DNA of 64,000 nucleotides from Cheilinus undulatus. Lineage: Eukaryota > Chordata > Actinopteri > Labriformes > Labridae. Position 1 is the first letter of the stretch. Each line of letters starts with the position of its first letter. The notes beneath the pieces were generated by a model. That model saw nothing but the letters and a program-made list of their open reading frames with translations. It had not been told where the DNA came from and searched no databases. A program made the translations under genes and the position numbers. Of the stretch, positions 12,701 to 24,700 are shown piece by piece. Location: the NCBI RefSeq assembly GCF_018320785.1, contig NC_054877.1, forward strand, positions 36,912,151 through 36,976,150. Direction: 5' to 3'.

Positions 12701-15700
12701 CCATACCTTGGTTGGAGTGCTGAGCAGCTGAGAGCAGAGCAGTGACGTTGAAAGCAGGTCCAGCAGTGAGGAGCTTATGAAGCACAGACCGCAAGGAAGC
12801 TTGGGTGACAGCAGCTGCCAAGACTGGAGGGAGGAAAGAGGAAACGTACATACACACAGGTGAGTTAGCAAGGACACACGCAACAGGTGAGTGGCACAGA
12901 CATACACGCATGGTTAGGACAGAAAACATAGTCGAGATAAGAATCATATCAGAGGACAGATTGATCTTTTCACCAGCTGCACGAGCCGAGTTATTTTAAA
13001 GTCATTTTCATACTCTGGTTAGGAAAAGCGGAGCAAAGTCACATATTAACACAATCAAAATATTCACAGATCGGGGATGGAAAATACCTTTTAAAAGAGA
13101 GAGACTATCAGCTAAAGTTGAAATATGAGCTAACACATTGGCCCGATCACAAGACGGCATCCTATTTCAGCTGTTTTTGAAATAGCTCATTTCAGTCTTT
13201 TCCTGCAAGTGAGAGTCACTGAGAAACCATCAATCAAAGGAAAACAGAGTCCTCCTCCTTGAAGCATCATCGCTCTTGAAATTGAAATATCAAATATCAA
13301 ATCTGTCACATACTCTCCCAAGATTCTTGAAACCTATCAACATTTTCTCCTGTGGTTAGCATTTATCTTTTATCTTCTCTGTCAAATGTGACAGCAGTAA
13401 TTCTTGTCTTTTTGATTGATGATTCAAACCAAAGCAGATTTCTGCACTCAGGACATCACTCATCTTTAACTTGGAGGCTTCAGAAACTCCTGTAGGTTTA
13501 AGTGAACAAACAAAACTATTAAAGGGCTCTCTGACTCTTTGAGACACTTCAAACAAACTTAAAAACACCAGCTAGTTTAGTAACAGAAAGGCCAAAATAA
13601 CCAGTGATATACCAGCTCTCTCTGCATTCAGAACACGATTCCATAATTTTTTAGGATGTTACTTACAACAACCTTTTTGGACCTATGTTTTCATCGGGTC
13701 AAAACAGGGTGCAGCAGTAGACTTTCAGTTTTGTAGAGAGATAGCCGCTAGTTACAAATAAATCTGTGATACAAGGAAATGAGGTGCTGTTTTTCTAATT
13801 GTTCTTATTTAACAGTTGTTAAGCTGTAAGATACTAAGAAACAGGCTGACACCTCCTCACAAATGTGCAGGAAGGTGCAGGATTTTGTTTGACTTGAGGT
13901 CCCACCCCCTTCCTGCTCACTGTCCCTTATACCTGTTCAGCCCTCTGTCACAGCCACTGCACTGTCATGTGTTTTATTTACAGGTCAGCAAACAATTCAA
14001 TTAAGTCCCTTTATTATTTCATCAAGTTAATGTGAATGTGTCTGTTGTAGACAGATAAGAGATCAAAGGAGGAAGACAGCAATGTCACCTGGTCCCAGAA
14101 AGTCCCTTTTTGTAATACTGCTGCTGTAAGTGCCTTGAATTGCCCCTCCAGGGACAAAGAAAGTTTATTTTACCACAGGTGAACTCCAATCAAGGTCTCG
14201 GCAACAAACCAGAGAAATGAGGGGAGCTAAATTTCACGTGTTGTTGGAAAGGGTCTGAATACTGTAATTTTTAATAATCTGCAAAAAAACTTACTGACAA
14301 TAGACTAATGAGAGAAAAATTAAGTAAGCTTAAAAAGACAGAAACAAAGTCAGAGTTAAGAATAGCTTTTGTGATAGTGGTTGTGAATGTGGCTCGCTGC
14401 ACTGAGCAATATTCTTCTACAAATGCAGAGATAATAAAACATCCAACAAAGATTGTTTACATGTTAGTAAATGGGTTTTTTAGCAGGTAGAAAACAGGAA
14501 AATGCCTATTTTATCAGTCACAGAGTCACTGTTCAGAAGTAGCAGTGCTGTTCAAGGATCATATTGATAGTTTTGCATTTCTCTGTAATTTTGCATGATT
14601 TAACTTTATTACACTATCTTTCCTATTCCCAATACAAAATTTAGAAAATAAGTAAATTGCAGATTCATTGATGACTGGATTTTTAACATATAGGAAAAAA
14701 AGACTAATAGGCTTTTTTTTCTTTTTATCCCAATGCCCTGTTTCTATTTCCTGTTACCCATGTATAAGTGACAAGGGAACTTGACAAGGCATTAGGGAAT
14801 TTGATAGTACTATAGTATCCATGTTTGAAATGTTATGCTCTGGCTTCTGTAAACACTTATGACAAACTATTTACTCTCTCAAAGGCTTGTCAGATTTACT
14901 AGATGTTCCACTGTTACCAGGAGAAACTAAGATTTTCACTATAGATAAGTGAGTAATTAATGGACGCAGTGTGGACAGCAAGCATCCAATGCTGCAAAAT
15001 GTAAAGCAATAGCTGATGCTTGCACACCATTAGGACATGCTGTAGGCAGCTCTTCACCAAGGAATCCTAAAACAAACAACTTAAAGGAAACAGCAATCTA
15101 CTGACGACCCTAACGAGTCTTCTTCTGTGCACTCACCTTCATTAAGTTTAGCCATGTCCATACTGCCGTTGTTCATCTGCAGAGTGGCCTGCAGAGCCGG
15201 GAGGAGCTGATGTAGGATAGCCGGGTCCTGCAGCAGGGCTGGTGACGGGGACTGGACAGACTGAGGCACCTGTCCCGAGGAGGAAGAGGAGGACAAGGTG
15301 GAAGGGGTGGAACCCAGAGCAGTGGGAGCAGAGTTCAGGCTCTGAGAAGAAGAGGAAGAGGAGGAATGGCCGGAGTTGGATGCAGTGGACTGGTCTGCTG
15401 ATGTGGTCTCTGTGGAGACAAGGCAGAGGTGGAAAAAAAGCTTCTGACAACACTGAATGCTTTTATATTTGAACTTATACTTTTATCCACAAAGGAATTG
15501 GAAGAAGCAAGCAAAAGGTGTTCATATTTCTGCTTTATTTACTTGTGGTGGCTTTGTCCTGCAAGGCCTCTTGTCTGTAGTCCATGTCTCTTGGGAAACT
15601 GTTCGCTGCCATCTTAACTGAATCTTTCTGTCGTTGTTCCCTGAGGCAGAATAAATAAAAAGCAACACTGAGGATGCGGGCTGCATTTTAACTCTTCACC

Positions 15701-18700
15701 CTGAGATATTCTGTTAAGGGAGGTGCACTGCTTGATCTTATAATGAATGACTTGGCAAAAGATAAAGACTCTGCATTATCCTTCAGTGTAGCTTTGTTGA
15801 TGCTTCACTTAAATGGGCTTACCTCTCCAACAGGTCCTTGGGCTTCTCCCACTGGGAGACTTCAGTTCTACAGTTGTAGTAGTACTTTTTCCCAGAGGAG
15901 CTGATGTGTTCTGTCCAGTCATCTGCCGGGTCCTGGTGCAGAGAAAGACGAGATATGATATAGTAGGACTGGAAAGCGAAATAATAATGAGTTGTAAAAA
16001 AAGGCTGACCTAGATGTAAGCTGACTGCTGACTTCATAATCTCTATGACGGAGTAAAAAGTTCAAGCACTCCTCAAGTCTGACAAATTGAAACCTAATAC
16101 AAGGAGTTTTGAGCTGTTATGCAACATTCTTGGTTTAATACCAATCTTTGTTTAAGACCTAAAAAGCAAAAAGAACCTCGGTGAAGAGAAGTATATCTAT
16201 GGAGTCATTTTCAAAGCTTCTCACAGCTTTCACATGGCCTGACTCTAACAAAACATTTTCATTTGATTATATAAACAGGAATCGAGAAAAAAAACAAGCA
16301 TTAAATGGTATTTCACATGTATGTATAGGACATTATAAGCAAAGAGCTGTGGTGTATAGCTTTGTCTGAGGGGGCACACAAGTCCACAGTCATTTCAATT
16401 CCTCACAGCTGTTTAATCTCAAGTTCTTGCATCACATAAAGAATTAGAATAATGCATGGTCAAACTGATACCAATGTGCAGTGAATTAATGCATTAATAA
16501 GACACAGCTGTTATTTCAGGGTGACTTTGTTCTGCAGATACCCAAGAATACAGTTTACAGTAGCCCTTTTTATACCTATTTTCATCTGAAATGTTGCCTG
16601 CTCCTACATACCAGCGACCAATAAACAACATCAAGTGCTTAGACACCTGCTGTCATTGCAGCAAATGCAACCACTATTACCACACCTTGCACTCACTTCT
16701 TTTAATTGTGTATTGCAAGTAGGCCCTTCATGGCTCTCTGTAGCTGGGAGACATAGCAACACTGATCAGACAGGTTTAAGGAAATCCTGCGTTTAAGGAA
16801 AAGTGGGGTTTACTGATAAGTAATTAAACCTTGGGGTTTAATAGTTGCTTTGGCCAGCCAGAGGAGCTGGCCAAAGCAACTAGCACGTTATCTGTCCGTC
16901 AACTTCACAACTATCACTGCAGGCTAAGTGCTTAACAGCCGTATTATAGCTAGCAGTGGTGCAAACTCGCATTGGCAAATCAAATGGCACTGAAAAAGCT
17001 ACACAGGGTCATTTGCCAGGAAGGCAGTATTTTCTTTCTGAGGGAGGCCTGAAAACATACTGCAGCTTACATATATACTAGTTAGAGATGCACGATATTA
17101 TCGGTAGTATATCGGTATCGGGCGATAATAGCTCAAAAAGTTAATTATCTGCATCTGCCAATAGTAAAATTTACGCCAATGTGTACGGCCAATAACGTGA
17201 CAACATAATTAAACGCACGTGATAACGCCGGACATGCGCCAACAACAAACTCAACATGTAAGCTATATGGGAGAAGTCTGAGGTGTGGGAACAAGACAGC
17301 AACATAGCTGTTTGCATCGCTTGTAAAGTACATCAGATGCGTGAAGGAGCACGACAACATGCCTTTCACACCACCAGTTTAATTTTGCATCTAAAAAACC
17401 GTCAACCTGATGACTACAAGGACTATAAAGAATGGCAAAACTTCGTGCCAGGGAAAACTCGGCAGCAGCCTCTACTTAAAATTATTCAGCAAAGCTAAAA
17501 AATACAGCAGTGACCACCCAAAGGTAAGGAGCTGAACAGGAAAATCATTGAATTTATAGCTCTTGATAATCAGCTTTCAGCATGGTGGAATATACCGGCT
17601 TATGATGCATTTAAAGCCCCGCTACGTTATACCTAGCAGGCACTTATAGCCTTACCTGAACTGCAAAACTGTGTGTCCAGTCACGTACAGAAGCTCCATG
17701 TTAAAACTAAACACATTAGCTTCACCACGGATATATGGACACTAAGTGTCCGTCCTGTTAGCACGTTTAGCCTCACTGCCTCCATGGATAAATGAGGATT
17801 TCACTCTTAAAAAGTCTGTCCTACACTCACAGGAGTGCTCACTCAGCAGCTGCAGTTGCAGCCGCTTTTGATAACATGTTTGGGACATTGAAAATAGAGA
17901 ATAAAAGAACGTGCATGTCATCCTATGTGACATGCTCGAAACATGGCCAAAGCAATGACGGACTTCTGTGTGCCGTCTCCCGTGCACACTTGAAGATGCA
18001 CAAAGGTGTGTCCAGCATTGGAGATGTGGGTGTCACTGTGTTGTTACAGAGCTGTTTACAGTGAAATGCCCATTAAACTTGGTTGCTTGGTTAGTTTGTA
18101 CTGTTTAAAGCAGAATCAGGAGAACTACTTTAGTTGAAGTTTTATTTCTGTTTATCTTGAGTCTCAGAAATTTAGAATCATAATTAAGCTCTGAACTATA
18201 GCTATAAAACCATGAACTATAGCTAGATTTTTTGCAATCTGTGTTGTTGTTGTTATTTAAAGCCCTTTGTCAGGAGTATCTCAGGGAGCCATCCTGCAAA
18301 CTGGCTGAGTAATAAGGAGAATCAATCTAAATTCATAAGCCATTTCTTTTTGCACTGTGGAGCTCAGTGTCAGCAGGTTATTTTGCTGCTGCTTATTGCC
18401 CTCAAAAATGGAGATGACTTTGGCTGTAATGTTAAAAATACATGTAAGCATGTGATACACATGTAACCCAACGACATTACTGTAAGTTTGTCATTAGTGT
18501 ATGGCTGTATTTGGAAAAAAAAAAAAAAAAAGAAATTTATCCTTCAGTTCTTATTAAAATCAAATGTTTTGTCAGTTTGTACAAAAATAGACTACCAATG
18601 TTTTAAAAAATTGTAGTCCATGATAGAATTGGTGTTTTTAACAGTGGAAAATTTGTAATTAAATGTCGGTATCGGTCAAACTTTGTTTCAAAATATCGGC

Positions 18701-21700
18701 ATATCGGCAAAAATCTAATATCGTGCATCCCTAATACCAGTGTGACCTATGGTCCAGACTTGATTGTGATTAATATTCATATGAATAATAATATTAAAAT
18801 TAATAATGACAACTGTTTATAAAGCACTTTAAGAAACACATGTTTATCAAGTGTTTTGACATGTGTAGACCGTCAGTCTATATCAGTTTATCAAGAAATT
18901 GATGCATAGTGATATTACTGTTGCTGCATACTGTTGCATAGACTGCATATCGTAATGTGTCATGACTTACACCTGAACACCCACCCCTGATGTAAATGGA
19001 AGGTTTATTCATTTATTTAATATTGAAAACACCAAAGCATTGTTTCAAACAGTCAGTGGCATGATGGAAGAAACTGTGTGGAGTAGAGCCTGACTGATAT
19101 GAGATTTTTGGGGCCAAGGTCGATACCAATATTAGGGGCTAAAAAAAGCCGATATCTGATATATCGGCTGATAACCGATATATAAGCCGATAACCGATAT
19201 ATCGGCTGATATATGAAATAAGAACATCGATATACACAGGATATATACTGTACATGAACACAAATGTGGACATGTGAATTAAGAGTTGCATTTATCTTTG
19301 TTTATTTCAAAAAGATACAACTCAGACGATGTTAAAACGCTGTATAATAGTCCTATATTGTGGCCATGGACCATATTAGACAGGAAAATGATAAATGGAG
19401 AGCCATATTTTCATTGTTGTGAGAAATATGCACACAGAATATTTTCACAGTGTGTTTCTTGATAACCCTGAAGAAGGCCACAAGCTTAAATGCGCCTGTT
19501 TTATGAAGTTGTTCTCTAAAGATCTACTATTAGTGAAACTTTCTGTCTCCACACTTGGCAGAATATGCCACAGGAAAGATAAACACCGTATGAATGCTTT
19601 ACTGGTTTGTGCTTTTCAAATTAAAAGCCCAGTTTAGCATTTTTATAGAGAAACTCCATTCACTTGTACAGAACGCTTTATTTTGAAGCTGTACACTGTT
19701 CCACTGTCCACTGCATCAAGTAGCTTTTAGGGGGGTTTATTAAGGCAAAATTTATGAAGAGGGACAGGGCTTTGACAGCAGGGGGATGTGGCTTACATGC
19801 AGAAAACTCGCGCCCTGTGTGAAAGCCGCACCAGCAGGAAGCGGAGCTGACACGCGTTGCATACGCAAGCAGCAAAACACGCTCCCAGTCTGAAATGGGC
19901 ATTAGTCCTCTTCTCTGCTGCAGCCAAGTGAGTCCGACTGCAGCAAGGACTGCTGGGCGAGGACTGGGCTGCCTGTGAGTGCTTAGGGACGGGGTGGGGC
20001 CCACGGCAGCACCCACTGCTCACTGAGAAGAGCAACAACGATACGTGCTTTCATGTCAGAGTCTCCAAAACTCTCCAATAACACCAGAAAAAGTCGCTAG
20101 TTGCTTTTTTGGAAAAAGAGTCACTAGAGGGGTCTGAAAACTCGCTAAATATAGCGACAAAGTTGCTAAGTTGGCAACACTGAGTGGAGGAGAGCTGCTG
20201 CTGCCCTCGCTTGTGTCTGAGGGGGAGGGGCCAGGCACTCGGGCTGAGTTCAGCAGGGACACACACAGAGCGACAGAATCCTCGCGCAGCAAAAAAGTTA
20301 ATATATCGGCTACATATTGGCGATGTTGATTCTAGGGGTGACAGCTTCAATTCGATTGGTCGATTAATTGATTAGAAAGCTTTAGGTCGACCAAGATCAC
20401 CCTGGTCGATGTTCTTGTGTTTCAAATACATGGGCCAGACGGGGCCATCGAACAGGCCACAGGGTGGATCTGGCACCGTGTAGTTCCTAGAGCACCTCCT
20501 CTTTTTACATTCTTCATATGGGATGGAAATAAAGTAACGTTGGTTCAGCACATCAATCAAAGGTTCGTAGGTGTAAAGCAGAAAGCCTTCCACAATAAGG
20601 ATGTGAGTCCCCTCCTCCTTAGTGTCAGACTTTGGGACGATCTCAGTGTCCAGGGTGTTATTAACGCCATGAGATTTCTCAAACTTAACTGGGTTATCCA
20701 ACCATGCGTAGATCATACTCATCATGGCATCCATGTCCAGAGCATTGATGACATCGTACTGCTTAAAGCCATCTTCACCAACTTCAATCTGATCGTGGGG
20801 CTTGAAGAAGTCATCCTGATGGACCACACAACAGTTGGGCAGGTTTTTGATCAGTCTGTTGGTGAGGGTGGTTTTCCCTCCATTGGTTACGCTGCCGATG
20901 CCGATGATGTACTGCATGATTTCAGAGCTCGTTAGAAAGTCGCCGAGAGTTCAAAACGTTAATAAAACCGGTCAGGGATCGGAATGCTCAGACGGGAAGA
21001 AAGCTTAAAAAGAGAAGGTTGCAGCAGGAAACGTCAACTACTCGATTCCTCCACGGAATCAACCAGTTCAGTCAAATATTTAGTCCAAAAACATAATAAC
21101 ATCCATAAAGATAAATGGACTTGTTCTGCATGATTTCAAATTTGCCACTGAGGTCAATAGGTCACTGTATTTGCTATAATAATGTGTTTTTTCCATTGTA
21201 AGCACTGCTATCTGGAAAAATGTCTGCCAACCTCTGACCTTAAGATTTACACCTTATTTGACCAGTTGCGACTGTCCTACTCTGTATATAGCCTACAGTA
21301 GCCAGTAAGGGCCTGAGTTGAAGGGGACAGCCTGTCATCTTATATGGCAGGCAGGGTTGTCCCGATCCCGATAATAGCATTTTTAATTGAAGAGAGATCG
21401 GAAATTTGATCCGATCAGCCTAGTCGATCATTTCCATCAGCTGTTGTAGACGGAGCACAATTTATGCCAGGCCGTAAATGCACCAGTAGCGGTAGCAACA
21501 TTAGCATCCCTGTGTTTAAACATCAGCGGTGTGGAAAAACTACAAACATGAGAGTGAAAACAGTCCAGTGGCCTCTTGCAGAATCTGTAACACAACTGTT
21601 TCACAAGGTGGTAGCAGCAGAGCAGCACTTAACTCCACAAATTTGATCAGTCATCTCCAAACTAAACATGCAGTGTAATACAGTGACTTCACTATAGCAA

Positions 21701-24700
21701 CAGGCAGCTTTACCGAAGCAACACACTCTGGACTTTAAGAGGAAAGACAAGTACCCTCGAGGGAGCGATAAAGCCAAAAAGATAACAGAAAAGGAGGTTG
21801 AAGAGGTTGAATTCATCGCTTTGGACAACCAGCCCATCTCCGTGGTGAAGAATTTGAGTTTTTGTTGTCTTCTTGAGCTTTTAAACCCACGCTATGCCCT
21901 GCAGTCTCAACATTACATTACTGACACTGGCTTACCGGAGCTGTACAACAAAGTATGTGACAGCATAATAGAGAATTTAAAAAGCAACTTCACTGCCGTT
22001 AGCTTCACTACAGACATTTGGGGCTGTGATGTTTGCCCCAGGTCACTGCTGAGTCTCACTACACAGTCCTCCACCTTTGAGTTAAAGCGCGCAGTATTAC
22101 ATGCACGCCAGTTTTGTGGGTCTCACACAGCAGAGCATGTAAAGCAGGCCATCGAGGATGCTGGTTTTCCTAAACAAGAACCATAACTTCATTTTAAAGT
22201 AGAGGTGGGTAAAGAAATATAAGTGAGGGAAGAAAAATTGATGTATCAGCTCTAGTTGCACTGTAATAACAAGAGTGCCTTGTATTTGATATTTGGGTTA
22301 TATTGCATTATTAATGTTTTGGTTCATCTCTCAGATTAAGCTGCTTCATTTTAACACGGATCGTTGTTTTGTATCTGTGTGATTCATATGTTTTGACCCA
22401 ATTCAAGTCTGTTTACACCACTTTAACGTTGAGTTAGGATGTTTAATTTTTTGAGTTCAGGTTTTTTTGTGACTAATACAGTCAAGTTAATTACCACTTC
22501 TAAGTGGAATTATATTATCATTATTTTATTTCAAATTCATTGATTGAGTTAATTTGTTATTGTGACTATTGGCAAGGCTGTTTTGACCACTTTTAAGTGA
22601 AAATGTAACTTTATTTTTTTTGACAAATGATTAAATTGAAACAGAGCTATTACACCATTCTGAGCAGAAATGTGGTTTTATAGGTTTTACAACAATGTTG
22701 GCTGTACTGAGTTAAATGGAATAAGTCTCAGATATCTAGTTGTTATTCAGTTTACTTCAGTTATTTTTGTAAACAAAAACAATTGAAACTCTAATCTAGG
22801 TAATGATGAGTATCGGATCGGGACTCGGTATCGGCAGATATTTAATATTAAAATATCGACTCGGGATCGGCGGCCAAAAATGCTGATTGGGACAACCCTA
22901 ATGGCTGGAGCTGATGACTATTTAACTATGAAAAATTGTAAAGTTCAATAATAGTAATATAATATTAATAATCTGTAGCAATGTAAATATGAGTGCAGAA
23001 TATACCAGTGTAAAATTAATGTATCTATTTTTCCACAATAACAGATGCTTTTAATTTTTTCAGCTCATTAATTACGCCAAAGTTTTAAAATTGCCCTTTA
23101 GTATATTCACTTCTCTATTTCTGCGCAAGTAACACTGAGAGGTCTCATCTAAGTGTCACCTTTCCATAGAGCCCAAGAGGGTGTCTGTGTGTTGCACCAT
23201 TCAGGAGTAACAACTGTTTTATTGTAGGTGTATAGACTGGACTTTTCCTCATAGAACAGGTGTAAATACTCATTTTCTGTTTCACTGTTATCAGTTTTGA
23301 ACCTGAACTAGCTAAAGCCCATTTCAGACTGGGAGCATGTTTTGCTGCTTGCGTGTGCCACACAAGTCTGCTCCGGCTCCTGTTGGTGCGGCTTTCACAC
23401 AGGGCACAAGTTTGCTCCATGTCAGCCGCATCTCCCTGCTCTAAAACCCTGTCCTTCTTCATAAATTTTACCTGAATAAACCCCCCTATAGGCGACTTGA
23501 TTCAGTGTATAGAGCAAGTATGTCTGGAAATATTCAAAACAAAAGCAATCTGTACAAGTGAACGGAGTTTCCCTACGGAAATGCTAAACCGGGCTTTTAA
23601 TTTGAAAAGCACAAACCAGAAAGCACTTACTGTGTTTAAATTTCCGATGACATATTCTACCAGTGTGGAGACAGAAAGCTTCACTAATAGTAGATCTTTA
23701 GAGAACAACTTGATCAAATAGGTGCATTTAAGCTTGTGGCCTTCCTCGGGGTTAACAAGAAACACAATGTAAACATACTCTATGTGCATATGTGCTACAA
23801 CAAGGTAAATATAGCTCTCCATATTTCATTTCTCCTGTCTAATATGGTCCATAGCCAGATGTGGTGCACAGAAAAAATAGTTGAGACTTTGAATCTCTAA
23901 ACTCCACACTTAACAGGTAAGAGCTTTACAGCCTGAACAGAAACTTGCAATCATGGCAATGCATGTCCCAGCTTTTTTATACATGTACAGGTATATTAGT
24001 TGCAGTAGTTTATGGGATGCAGCCATCTCTTTGGATTAAAAAATTGGTATTAAAAGTGTCTGTTATACACCAAATTGTACAGTCCTTGACTACAACTGTA
24101 TAAAATTAAGTGCTGTAATGTATGATCTGCTTTTCATGGTGGAGAGCAGGTAGTGAAGTAGGTTTTGGCTCAATAAAAGAAAACATTTACCATAAGCAGA
24201 ATACTTGCAGTGCACCTCTCCAAAGTTGCAAAATAGGAATAATCTAATTTACAAGTGCAGGCCCACAAAATATAAACAAATTTTTTCTGCTGCTGCTCAC
24301 AACTAAACTGTTCTGGGCTCCTAGGAAGGAGGAGAGAGAAGGACAGGGTCATAATCATCAGCTGGCTTACGTCAGCAAAAGATAATCTGCACATTAAAAT
24401 CTTCCTGCAGCTGATCTTTAAAGTATCTAACTCAGAGTAACCAAGCCTGATTATATGGTAAAGAAAAAAGCTGAGGTTTGTTCATGACAGTTTTTGATAT
24501 TGAGTTTTGATTTTCCTACCTTGGTTTTTATGATTGGTTTGTTTGTAAAAATCTGATGACAGCAAGAACTGGACTAAAGGTCAGTGGCAACCAGGCATCA
24601 TTTTGTCTACCTCGATTGTGAGGCAGGACAGAGCTTGGCACTGTTGCGCTATGCGGAATATTAAAGGCCAATCTTCACCTGTTGAAAAGCACACCGAACA

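Larger units (their letters stand above)
7170..12706 (-). other. WAC intron 8
   Basis: 5.5-kb intron holding a GTTT microsatellite (8564-8598), an 849-bp TA-flanked MITE (8932-9780), a hAT MITE with an exact target duplication (10861-11403) and a TAGG microsatellite (about 12309-12333). I see no gene in the remaining sequence. Confidence 0.6.

Noticed and set aside
12805..12999. 64-codon plus-strand frame overlapping WAC exon 8
   Set aside because: It overlaps a well-supported WAC exon on the other strand and shows no homology.
20417..20935. 172-codon plus-strand frame opposite the NMRK2-like copy
   Set aside because: It is the antisense shadow of the conserved kinase frame and has no recognisable homology of its own.
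19395..23822. Two similar open frames (19395-19637 plus; 23502-23822 minus) sharing [10 protein letters not shown] and [11 protein letters not shown], as if a small gene family
   Set aside because: They are the same frame of an inverted dispersed repeat. Similarity extends well outside the frames at DNA level and neither has a convincing start or domain.
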